From NCBI RefSeq assembly GCF_018271995.1, contig NZ_JAGUCO010000002.1:372001-436000 (forward strand): a stretch of 64,000 bases of DNA. Direction: 5' to 3'. This DNA comes from Carboxylicivirga linearis. Its GTDB lineage: Bacteria; Bacteroidota; Bacteroidia; Bacteroidales; Marinilabiliaceae. Both the position numbers and the translations under genes were made by a program. The notes beneath the pieces are model-generated. The model had not been told where the DNA came from, made no database searches, and saw only the letters and a program-made list of their open reading frames with translations. This document shows, in pieces, positions 53,474 to 63,440 of this stretch (position 1 is its first letter; each line of letters starts with the position of its first letter).

Positions 53474-56400
53474 CTAACGTCGTAATTCAATTGAACCATT
53501 ATACTCTCTGGTTTCAACCTTTGTTGAGCCCGCTTCAGAATTATTAATCTTAATAGAAAAAACATAGAAATAAGTACCGTCCGGCAAGTTATCACCTATT
53601 GAAACCATTGCACCGGCATTGGATTTCCCATCCCACGAATTATCATACTGCTTACCTTTAGATCGGTATACTACTGTACCCCAGCGGTTATAAACTTCCA
53701 GTTTTGATTCTGCAACCTGATCTTTAAACTCACCATCAATTTCAAACCGATCATTTATATTATCGCTATTTGGTGAAAAAGCATTAGGAATTAAAATACT
53801 ATTATCATCATCCACATCAATATTTCCAACAAAGAAGTATACATAAGCCGTATCTATTCTTTCTGTATATTCAGTATTACGAACAATGTATCTAACAGTA
53901 TCTCTACCGTAGAAAGTTGGAGATTTTTTGAATTCTAATTTACCACGACTGTTAATATTCACTCTATTTCCATAATCAGTAGTTACCTGAAGATCTTGAG
54001 TAAATTCACCACTTGCAGATAAATACAATAATTCAAATGCGATGTTATCTCCAATTTTATCAAGTAGTTGTTCATCTTTAATATCATTAGCCCAAACATC
54101 AATACTATCAGTAACTAATCCACTCTTAATCATTAAAGTATCATTGATCGCAATAAGTGGCTCTTGATATAATTGGATGGTTCCATTCATCATCGATACA
54201 CAACCATACTCCGAAACAGCTTGAACTGTAAAATAACCAGGTAAATCTCGAGGACCATAATTGATGGCATAAGCAGTTCCCAGACTATCAACTGCAGGAA
54301 TAAACGAAGTATCATTTATTAATAACTCATAGCTAGTTCCTAACTCTGATCCATTAAGTACTAACGAGTCAACACCTACTTGTCCCTGGCAAATTTCAGA
54401 ACAATCAAATAAGTTGTCACCATTACCCAATCTCATTTCTAAATCAAATACAGTAGGTAAAGCATCCTCAATAACCTGAATTGTATCAGACCACCACACT
54501 TCACAACCTGTATCAATATTTACAGCGCGAACTGAGTATTCAACAGTATCAGACTCGGCTCCCATAAAATAGCCAGAGAATAACCTGTTACTACCATCAC
54601 CACTTATATAACCTATATCATCAGTAAAATCTCGGTAAAGTATATATGCTATTCCGTCCTCTGTTGAATTAACTCCTATTTCAACTCCCATTCCATTAGC
54701 ACAATAACGGGCAGTATCAGAAACCTGTGTACCATTAGATTGAGCAAACATTGTGTAATCCGATGGACCATCTTTATAGGTAATATCTATTGTACCCATA
54801 ACTGCATTACAGGTTGTATTAGCTATTGCTATAATTTGATAACTAACAAGTCCTTGACTACTTTCTGATACATTCCATGATAAATCATTTCCATCACCAG
54901 TTAAAGTATCTCGTTGTGTTGTTCCATTATCAATATAGTACTCAATACCAACCTGGCTTTCTGATAACCTGATCGTTGTTCCTGTCGATCCGCATACACT
55001 ATATGCATCTGAAGAAACAATCTTACTTTCAGGTTCAGCAATTCCGATAATTTCAACAGAATCAGTGCTATTCATCAAGGTTCGGCATCCTAATTCATTA
55101 TAGGATCCCCAAATTGCATATTTTCCGTCAGTTAAAGGCCCCATATCAATTGGTGAACCAGCTGTTCCTCCAAGTGCTTCAGCAACCACCTCGCCATCGG
55201 CATCTACTGCAATATATAACACATCAGTTTGTTGATCTGACAATTGAATAATTACACCTTCTTCAGATGAGCAATATTCAAATACATCACCATCGATAAC
55301 GTCTTGTTCAAGTATATCAACACCGACTTCAATATTTACAGTATCACGCATACTTGAAGTACATCCCTCCGGAGACATACTATAAACAGTATAAGACCCA
55401 TCTTCGGTAATTGGGATAAATTCCAACTCGTTACCTGTACCATAAACAGTTTCTATTGGTACATTACCTGTACCATCATTACGTAACAGGATATATTCAT
55501 AATTAAACTCTGATCCATCCAATGTTAAGACAGCAGGATCATCAGTACAATATTTTTCAGCACCATACAACCTAAAGGCTTTTGGTAGTGGATTATATGC
55601 AATATCCACACGATTTAACATTTCGTTACTACATCCGCCAAAGTCAGTAATTACATCGTCGTAACCAATAACCATATACGTTCCTTCAGCAAATAATGCT
55701 TCGAATTCTATAGGATCAGTAGAATGAGACTGTAACAATGTATCTATTGCAATACTATCCCCCTGACTACTTAATCGATACAACACATAATCAACATCTG
55801 CTTCAGGATTATGAACTCTTACTGTTATACTTCCTGATCCAACGCATATAGGTCCTGAAGGCACATAATCAACCACACGTTTACCCACAACACCAGGTAT
55901 CTGAACATGAATCAAAGGATTATCACCTGTATTGTTTTCCATTAGGCTCATACATGTACCATTATAGGCTTCAACTCTATAATAGCCATCAGAATCAAAT
56001 AATTCCGCAAATGATATATTACCACCATCACCAATTATTTCATAACCGGGAACAGGCATATCGGTTGCAACATTGACAAGAACATAAGTAATTCCAACTT
56101 CTGAATTTGGAACTGTAATTACAGTACCTAATGAACAATCTGTTCCTGGATTTACTGTAAGGATACGATCTTCAGGTAATGGAGTCTCTGTTACATCGAT
56201 AGCCCCATTCATAATTGTTGGCTCACAAGCAATGTCTGGATTTTGTTTCACGGCTCTTACTGTGTATAAGCCTTCAGTTCCTACAGTCCAAACTATCTGA
56301 GCACCACTAACAACACCGAAATCTCCTGTTGGATTACTGTCTAACATTAACTCATAATCTACATCACTCTCTGGATTATTGATAAATAACATGGCTGTTC

Positions 56401-59400
56401 CTCCACCTTTACAGAAAGCTGTATCGCCTTGCAGATCAATAATCACAGGTAAAATATTTTCGCTTACTTCCAGTGAATTGGCCATGGAAGCTTCGCAAGT
56501 CAAACCTTCTACATTAGCAGTAACTGTATACACACCAATAGTATAATCACCTGAAAACTCTAACGGCATACCACTGGTTGTAGATAAAATATCTTCGGCA
56601 TATACTCCATCTTTAAATAAAGTATAACGTACACCGGCATCCTGATTATCCAATAAAAGTTTCACTCCGGCATCTCCCGGACAATAACTAGGTATATTGT
56701 TTTGTGCAATTAAATTGTATGCTACTGGTTGTTGTTGAATTGTTACAATAACATATTCATCCATTGGGAAGTAACATCCTCCTTCTTCCACAGCAACAGT
56801 ATATGTTCCTTCTATTGTATGCAAACCAAAATCGACAGGTGATCCAGCCACCCCTGTTACAGTTTGTATCTCGCTACCATCTCTGTATAATCTATAAACA
56901 ATACCGTCGTCAGCATCAGATAAATAGATATTAACACCTGTACCATCCTCACAGTATGTACCATCTCTCGGATCAATGTTAGCATCCGTATACACTTCAT
57001 ATGGATTACCTGAATACGTAACATCAATCTCATATTGGTTATTCATAGTTGATATACATCCGGTTACTGAGTTAATAGCAACTACGGTATAAATTCCAAC
57101 TGTAGTTTGAGGTCCAAAGTTTAAAGAATTACCATCACCGCTAATTACGCTAACCACATTATTGCCATTAACCATTAAGTAATAATCAACTCCTACTTCA
57201 GATCCATCTATAGTAACATCAGAACCATTGGTACATGTAGTTTCTACAATAGCCGGACTTAATTCAAATACTGTCGGTAAGTCATTTCTGGTAATGGTTA
57301 CCTGATTATTCATTTCAAGACGATCAGCTGGTACACTTGGATTATAGGCTTCCACCTTATAAGTCACAGTACCAATTATATCATCCCAAACAACATTATT
57401 ACTTCCATCGAATGCTATACTTGAAACAACAGAATTATCAGATACACGAATTAGATCATAGGTGATACCGATCTGTGCTCCACTTAAATAAATACTAATG
57501 CCAGTAGTTGTTTCTGTACCATCGCCACAATACTCTGATGCTGATGCAATAACATCAAAAGGTAATAATCCTTCAAACACACTCACTACTAACTCAGTAC
57601 TATCTTTACAACCTGTACTAGTTTCAGCAATAACACGAATTACAGTTTGATCGTCATTCTCATCGACAGGTGTCCATAAGTATGTATCAGAACCATCATG
57701 AGAAGTATCTTCTACTCCATTTATTTTATAAACATAATTAACAACATCTGTACCGCTTCCCACAAAGGTAATTTCAGTACCAGCAAGCACACTTAAACCT
57801 GGTGATGCTGTCAATACTACTCCTGCTAATGGATTAACAGTAACATCTAGTACTGATGCAGAAGGAGCATTACATCCATTTGTAAACTCGTAGTTTACAC
57901 TTACTTGTTGTGCTCCGGAAGTTTCCCAGCTGACAGTAATTTCATCCGTTCCATCACCTGATATTATAGTACCACCGGAAACAGTCCATACATAATTCAG
58001 ATAACCAGATTCAGTTGAGTATACTTCAATATTATTATTACATACTGTTGCTGAACCACTGATAGTTGGAACTGGTGTATCTTGTACGTCTACATTCAGA
58101 ACAGTTGGAGAAGCCACGTCACATAAATTAGGATCGGTGTAGCTTAAAGATATAGTTTGAGTTCCAACCGTATTCCATTCAATTGTAACTTCTTCAGTAC
58201 CATCACCGGAAATTATAGCACCACCGGTAACAATCCAATTGTAATTAGACATTCCGCTTTCTGTTGAATATACTTCAGCGTAAGTATTACATACTGTTGC
58301 ATTCCCTGTAATTGTTGGAACAGGTAAAGGATGGACAGTAACATCCACTTGCGTAGGTGAAACCGCATTACATCCACTTGAGTTATCATAATTAACTTCG
58401 ACAGAACCTTGTCCAACTACATCCCATGTAACAGTTATTTGTTCTGTACCTGCACCGGCAGTAATTACACCTCCTGTCACAGTCCACTGATAATTATTTT
58501 GTCCTGATTCAGTGACATATACATGACCACTTGTATTTAAACAAGCTTCAGTTGGGCCAGTCAAAGAAACAGTAGGAATAGGATTCACAGTAACTGGCAG
58601 TACAAATGGGGTTGCAGCCGGACATGAAGCCAATTCATAATTAACACTAATTTCTCTATCCACACCAGTTGTCCAAATAACAGCCACTGTATCTGATAAT
58701 TCAGGATTAGTTGTAAGAATTGTACCTCCAACAATTTGCCAATCGTAATTTGTTGCACCTGATTGAGTTCGGTATGTAATAGTATGACCTTCACAAACAG
58801 TATCATCACCAGTAATAGTTGGTGTTGGCAAATCAACAACAGTAATATTTGTTGATGTTGGAGTGATAGGATCACAAGTATTACCATCGGTATAAGTTAC
58901 CGATATAGTATGTGTTCCATTGGTAGCCCAATCTATAGTAATGGATTCGGTTCCCTGTCCTCCAGAGATAGTTCCACCTGAACCAACAGTCCAAACATAA
59001 TTAGACATACCTGATTCAGTTGAATAACTTTCAGTTACTCCATTACAAACTGTAGCCGATCCTGTAATTGTTGGCGTTGGTAGAGCATTTACATTTACCG
59101 GATATTCGGTAGGATTAGTAGGTTCACATCCATTTCCATCAGTATACGAAACACTAATTGATTGTGCACCTGAAGTATTCCAGGTTACAGAAACTGATTC
59201 AGTTCCATTACCGGAATCAATAGTACCTCCGTTTATGCTCCACACATAATTAGACATACCACTATCTGTAGAATATACGTTTGCGGTAGAATTCTGACAT
59301 ACATCTGCTGAACCTGTGATAGCAGGAACAGGCAAATCGTTAACCTGAACTTCTAGTAAAGCAGGACTAACAGCAGAACAGTTACCATTGATTGTTTCGT

Positions 59401-62400
59401 AATTAACACTAACACTCTGTAATCCAACTGATGTCCATTCCACATCAATGATTTCAGGATTCGCTGTTGGGATTATTGTGCCCCCTATTACAGTCCAATC
59501 GTAATTAACGTATCCTCCTTGAGTTGAATATTGTTCAATAGAATTTAAACAAACATCGTTACTACCACTTACTATTGTAGGATTTGGTAAATCGTGAATA
59601 ACTATAGCTAAAGATGTTGGTGAGCTGGCAATACAACCATTTGCGTTTTCATAATTAACACTTACTGAACCATTTCCGGGCGCAGCATCCCATATCACCG
59701 TTATATTACCATTATTATCATCTGTTTGCACACTTCCTCCAACTATAGTCCAATCATAATTAGTCATACCGGTTTCAGTAGTGTATGAACTTGTACCATT
59801 AATACACACATCGGTATCTCCGTTTAATGAGATAGTCGGAAGAGAATTAACTGTTATAGATTGAACAGTTGGTGTTGCTGGCGCACAACTTTCTGCAGAT
59901 TCATAACTTACAGTAATTGATTGAGTACCCGTTGTATTCCAATTAATATCTACATAATCGAAACCATTTCCACCACCATCAACAGATCCACCGGTAACAT
60001 TCCATATATAATTATTAAATCCTGAATCGGTAGTATATCTTTCAGTAGTATTTACACAAGGTGATAAATTACCCGATAGAGTTGGAACAGGTAATTGATT
60101 AACAGTCATTACTAATTCTGGAGCTGAACTTGCCTGACAAGAATTAGTGGTTATTACTGTTACAAATACCAAATCTCCATCAGACAATGTACTTGATGAA
60201 AATGTATTACTTGCACCACTCTGTTGACTTACACTATTAACAAAAAACTCATAATTTGCAGGCACTACGTTTGCAGATGCATTGGTAACATTTGCAGTAA
60301 ATGTTGCTGTGGTGCCATCACAAATAGGATTTGCATCAACTGTCAATTCAACAACAGGATTAGCATTCACTGTCATAGATACACTACTTGAGTTATCGCT
60401 ACATCCAGAGTTTGTTTCTGTAACAATTACATAAATCTGATCTCCGTCTTCAAGAGCACTATCTGTAAAAGTACTGGATGAACCGTTTTGCACAGATACA
60501 TCATTTACACCACGCACTCTATGAAAATCATAATTGAAGTTTGCTCCAGGATCATTTGGCGTTTTCACTGCACTTGCATTAAAAGTAACTGGTGTACCCG
60601 CACAAATCTCAGAACCTGGTGATGATATACTTATAGATGCAATTACTTCATTAACTGTAACGGTAACATTAGCTGTTCCATTACAATCAGTTGATGAACT
60701 TGTATCATATCCAACAACTATAATTACATCTCCATTAACTAATGCATTATCAGCGTAAAAATCATCTGTACTTCTTGGCTTAACAACATTGGCTGGATCG
60801 ATTGCATTCTTGTAAAAGATATATTCATCAGCTCCACCCGCTGTGAATGTTACCATTGTTCCAATGCAAAATTCATCACCCGGTTGATCGGACGATAATG
60901 TTACAACAGGATTACTATTAATTATAACATTATGATCCAGGGTATTTGTACATGTGCCATCATCAACAGTTAATGTATAAACTCCCTCATGAGTTAATTT
61001 AATTGTTGTAGGTATTGTTAATGTTGATCCACTTACCGTTGATGCATCTGGTAATAACCATGAGTAGGAAGTACCTCCTCCACCAGTTAGGCTTAAACCA
61101 TCACCCTCGCAAAGTTCAGTCGTTGTTACAGCAACATCGCCATTAATAGAAGGCGTTGGCAATGTATTTATCACAACATCAACTGTTGCTGAATGCGTAC
61201 ACGAGTTATCATCCGTTACAACTACCGTATATCCACCATCGTAAGTTGCCTTATCTACTGAAGCGATAAATGGGTTTTCATCTGAGCTTGCGAAACCATT
61301 GCTAGCATGCGACCAACCAAAAGTGAATGGAGCAGTACCATTTGCTCTATTGGAATACAACTGCAAATCACTACCATCACATGTAGGATCGTAGGATGGC
61401 GATACAGTTGGCGCTTCAAAAACAGTAACTGTTATACTTGCCGTTGAGCTACACTCTGTAGCATACGTCATATCAAAACCTTCAACAGTTACAATATCTC
61501 CATCAATTAGGGTATTATTAGTATATGTATTTGTGGCCCCTCGGGGTTGATCTTCCACTCCATTTACATAAAAGATATATTCATCTGCTCCACCGGAAGT
61601 AAAAGTAACATCAGTTCCAGGACAAAATTCATCATTGGTTTGATCACTTGATAAAGTAACATTAGGTGTTGGATTCACAATAACCGTCCAATCCAAAGTC
61701 TCCTCACAAGTACCTTCAATTACTTTTAAAGTATATGTTTCACCCGCCGGTGCAGTTGAGGCCATATTATTTATTGTGAGTACATCCGATAGTATTGTAC
61801 TCATATCCGGTAGGGTCCACTCATAAATAGCACCACTTGCTCCTCCACCACCTGTAAGTGTTAAAGTTTCACCTTCACACATTTCAGTTGTACCAGAAAC
61901 AGCACTTCCATTTATTGTTGGATTAGGTAACTCTTGTATTGTTACGTCTACAAAACTTTCAAGACTGGAACATCCGGCATCGTCGGATACAATAGCCCCA
62001 TACTGAGCAGCATCACTTAAAGAAGCATGATCGATAACTAAAGTTGAACCTGTTTCTCCAGAAATCAAGACTCCATCTTTAGTCCATGCATAATTACCAT
62101 ATGAACCACTACCACCTGATGCTGTTGCTGTGATAGTTAAATTACCACCGACACACACAGGTGCGTTATACGACAAAGTAACTGTTGGAATAGAATTAAC
62201 AGTTACTGTTGTTTGATCTGTATTTTGGCAGGTATTGTTATCAGTGACAGTTAAGGTAAAAATATGATCACCGGAACCATAGCTTGTTGATGACAATGTA
62301 ACATCCTGAACTGAACCAACAGGATTTCCACCTGCATCAGTCCATGCGTAATTTGTTAATCCATCAGGATCACCTTCAAGTGTGAAATCTTCACCTAAAC

Positions 62401-63172
62401 AAACAGCCCCTGTATTACCGGCAGAAACAGAAGGTAGAGAATATTCAATTAACGTAACTGAAGAAGTCATAGTTACCTCACAACTTGGAGCACCACTTCT
62501 CTCTACATCTACAGTATAAGTACCACCTGAAGTAACTGTCCATTGCAATGGAACCCCCGTATTACCACTAATAGCCATTTGTTCGTCAGCACCATCTAAC
62601 TGCAATTGATAACTATATCCAGATTGAGAATTTGAAAGCGTGAGGGTGGCTGAATTTCCAGCACAAATAGCTGGAACATCACTAGTTAACATATATTCCT
62701 CAGAAGACATATACACTGTAGTAAAGTCAGTTAAGATACCAACTTCTACTCCACCAGCATCATAAGCTCTTATAATAATATATACCGGAACCCCATCATA
62801 TTTTCTATCAACTCTACTTGGAAAAAACTCAAGATATGAATCCAGACCTGTATCATATACATCTCCCCAACCAGGATGATCCAATGTACCTTCTCCAGCC
62901 AAATTTGTAATCATTTGCCATTGAACAGTAGCTGTATAAGCTGGCAAAGAGTTTTCTGGAATTTCAATTTTACTAAAACCATCTATCGAACAATAATCTG
63001 ATGCTAATGTTGGCAATGTACCATAACCACCTTTTAACACAGGAATACGAGTACCCAGATAGTCCCCTATTGCTTTAAGATCATTCGCAACATTTTGCCT
63101 TTGCCCAAAAGTATTTGACAAAAACAAAAGTCCAAATGCAATTACTAGCGTAAGACGTAAATTTCTTTTCAT
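53474..63172 (-). CDS. Giant T9SS-exported adhesin with PKD/Ig-like repeats and type-B C-terminal domain
   Basis: 3232 residues. Signal peptide at 1-23 (LVIAFGLLFLSNTFGQ). Residues up to about 1020 are assorted Ig/PKD-like domains. Nine tandem repeats of about 84 residues follow (roughly 57838-60105), each with the pattern PTPTITGSATVC ... YSTESGMSNYVWTV ... SVSYTDGNGC. Twelve repeats of about 95 residues come next (roughly 54167-57571), with YC near the start and GxYTVxAxN ... GC ... MNN near the end. The tail is a CHU_C/gliding-motility C-terminal domain (IPNAFSPNSDNINDRFEI, VYNRWGTVVY, NLPDGTYFYVF), the type-B T9SS signal. A surface adhesin; ligand unknown. Confidence 0.95.
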   Translation of the reverse strand: MKRNLRLTLVIAFGLLFLSNTFGQRQNVANDLKAIGDYLGTRIPVLKGGYGTLPTLASDYCSIDGFSKIEIPENSLPAYTATVQWQMITNLAGEGTLDHPGWGDVYDTGLDSYLEFFPSRVDRKYDGVPVYIIIRAYDAGGVEVGILTDFTTVYMSSEEYMLTSDVPAICAGNSATLTLSNSQSGYSYQLQLDGADEQMAISGNTGVPLQWTVTSGGTYTVDVERSGAPSCEVTMTSSVTLIEYSLPSVSAGNTGAVCLGEDFTLEGDPDGLTNYAWTDAGGNPVGSVQDVTLSSTSYGSGDHIFTLTVTDNNTCQNTDQTTVTVNSIPTVTLSYNAPVCVGGNLTITATASGGSGSYGNYAWTKDGVLISGETGSTLVIDHASLSDAAQYGAIVSDDAGCSSLESFVDVTIQELPNPTINGSAVSGTTEMCEGETLTLTGGGGASGAIYEWTLPDMSTILSDVLTINNMASTAPAGETYTLKVIEGTCEETLDWTVIVNPTPNVTLSSDQTNDEFCPGTDVTFTSGGADEYIFYVNGVEDQPRGATNTYTNNTLIDGDIVTVEGFDMTYATECSSTASITVTVFEAPTVSPSYDPTCDGSDLQLYSNRANGTAPFTFGWSHASNGFASSDENPFIASVDKATYDGGYTVVVTDDNSCTHSATVDVVINTLPTPSINGDVAVTTTELCEGDGLSLTGGGGTSYSWLLPDASTVSGSTLTIPTTIKLTHEGVYTLTVDDGTCTNTLDHNVIINSNPVVTLSSDQPGDEFCIGTMVTFTAGGADEYIFYKNAIDPANVVKPRSTDDFYADNALVNGDVIIVVGYDTSSSTDCNGTANVTVTVNEVIASISISSPGSEICAGTPVTFNASAVKTPNDPGANFNYDFHRVRGVNDVSVQNGSSSTFTDSALEDGDQIYVIVTETNSGCSDNSSSVSMTVNANPVVELTVDANPICDGTTATFTANVTNASANVVPANYEFFVNSVSQQSGASNTFSSSTLSDGDLVFVTVITTNSCQASSAPELVMTVNQLPVPTLSGNLSPCVNTTERYTTDSGFNNYIWNVTGGSVDGGGNGFDYVDINWNTTGTQSITVSYESAESCAPATPTVQSITVNSLPTISLNGDTDVCINGTSSYTTETGMTNYDWTIVGGSVQTDDNNGNITVIWDAAPGNGSVSVNYENANGCIASSPTSLAIVIHDLPNPTIVSGSNDVCLNSIEQYSTQGGYVNYDWTVIGGTIIPTANPEIIDVEWTSVGLQSVSVNYETINGNCSAVSPALLEVQVNDLPVPAITGSADVCQNSTANVYSTDSGMSNYVWSINGGTIDSGNGTESVSVTWNTSGAQSISVSYTDGNGCEPTNPTEYPVNVNALPTPTITGSATVCNGVTESYSTESGMSNYVWTVGSGGTISGGQGTESITIDWATNGTHTISVTYTDGNTCDPITPTSTNITVVDLPTPTITGDDTVCEGHTITYRTQSGATNYDWQIVGGTILTTNPELSDTVAVIWTTGVDREISVNYELASCPAATPFVLPVTVNPIPTVSLTGPTEACLNTSGHVYVTESGQNNYQWTVTGGVITAGAGTEQITVTWDVVGQGSVEVNYDNSSGCNAVSPTQVDVTVHPLPVPTITGNATVCNTYAEVYSTESGMSNYNWIVTGGAIISGDGTEEVTIEWNTVGTQTISLSYTDPNLCDVASPTVLNVDVQDTPVPTISGSATVCNNNIEVYSTESGYLNYVWTVSGGTIISGDGTDEITVSWETSGAQQVSVNYEFTNGCNAPSASVLDVTVNPLAGVVLTASPGLSVLAGTEITFVGSGTDVVNYVYKINGVEDTSHDGSDTYLWTPVDENDDQTVIRVIAETSTGCKDSTELVVSVFEGLLPFDVIASASEYCGDGTETTTGISIYLSGAQIGITYDLIRVSDNSVVSSIAFDGSNNVVWDDIIGTVTYKVEAYNPSVPADRLEMNNQVTITRNDLPTVFELSPAIVETTCTNGSDVTIDGSEVGVDYYLMVNGNNVVSVISGDGNSLNFGPQTTVGIYTVVAINSVTGCISTMNNQYEIDVTYSGNPYEVYTDANIDPRDGTYCEDGTGVNIYLSDADDGIVYRLYRDGSEIQTVTGVAGSPVDFGLHTIEGTYTVAVEEGGCYFPMDEYVIVTIQQQPVAYNLIAQNNIPSYCPGDAGVKLLLDNQDAGVRYTLFKDGVYAEDILSTTSGMPLEFSGDYTIGVYTVTANVEGLTCEASMANSLEVSENILPVIIDLQGDTAFCKGGGTAMLFINNPESDVDYELMLDSNPTGDFGVVSGAQIVWTVGTEGLYTVRAVKQNPDIACEPTIMNGAIDVTETPLPEDRILTVNPGTDCSLGTVITVPNSEVGITYVLVNVATDMPVPGYEIIGDGGNISFAELFDSDGYYRVEAYNGTCMSLMENNTGDNPLIHVQIPGVVGKRVVDYVPSGPICVGSGSITVRVHNPEADVDYVLYRLSSQGDSIAIDTLLQSHSTDPIEFEALFAEGTYMVIGYDDVITDFGGCSNEMLNRVDIAYNPLPKAFRLYGAEKYCTDDPAVLTLDGSEFNYEYILLRNDGTGNVPIETVYGTGNELEFIPITEDGSYTVYSMSPEGCTSSMRDTVNIEVGVDILEQDVIDGDVFEYCSSEEGVIIQLSDQQTDVLYIAVDADGEVVAEALGGTAGSPIDMGPLTDGKYAIWGSYNELGCRTLMNSTDSVEIIGIAEPESKIVSSDAYSVCGSTGTTIRLSESQVGIEYYIDNGTTQRDTLTGDGNDLSWNVSESSQGLVSYQIIAIANTTCNAVMGTIDITYKDGPSDYTMFAQSNGTQVSDTARYCANGMGVEIGVNSTEDGIAYILYRDFTDDIGYISGDGSNRLFSGYFMGAESDTVEYSVRAVNIDTGCEVWWSDTIQVIEDALPTVFDLEMRLGNGDNLFDCSEICQGQVGVDSLVLNGSELGTSYELLINDTSFIPAVDSLGTAYAINYGPRDLPGYFTVQAVSEYGCVSMMNGTIQLYQEPLIAINDTLMIKSGLVTDSIDVWANDIKDEQLLDKIGDNIAFELLYLSASGEFTQDLQVTTDYGNRVNINSRGKLEFKKSPTFYGRDTVRYIVRNTEYTERIDTAYVYFFVGNIDVDDDNSILIPNAFSPNSDNINDRFEIDGEFKDQVAESKLEVYNRWGTVVYRSKGKQYDNSWDGKSNAGAMVSIGDNLPDGTYFYVFSIKINNSEAGSTKVETREYNGSIELRR
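54167..57571 (-). repeat. Twelve-copy repeat block (type 2) inside the adhesin
   Basis: Twelve divergent copies averaging about 95 codons. The shared pattern is Y-C, a hydrophobic strand with GVxYxL, a GDGN/GSP turn, GxYTVxAxN, GC, then an M with N. Copies are too diverged for DNA slippage. The boundaries are estimates from the translated pattern. Confidence 0.7.
57838..60105 (-). repeat. Nine-copy PKD-like repeat block (type 1) inside the adhesin
   Basis: Nine tandem units of about 252 bp (84 codons). Each carries a Cys near the start (VC) and near the end (GC), so each domain may hold a disulfide. Copies are closer to one another than those of the type 2 block, and some 15-20-bp stretches recur at DNA level. 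Confidence 0.8.
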
Positions 63173-63440
63173 AAACGTTTGTTTATCTAATCCCCAACTT
63201 CACAATCCAACTACGTACGTTAATTAATATTTACTAACCATCATTTTATGTTAGTTAAATCTATTATTTAAACATCTATTCCAACACATGCTCTCCATTT
63301 ATTTAATGATTTCCAGCTCTGATCTTCCGAAAACCATTGAAAAGTCGCAATAAATGTTCTGTTCAATAGTATTAACGTTTCTACGAAGCACCATTCAAGT
63401 TGTTTCATTAAATCTGCTTCTCATTCAATATTTTTGATAA

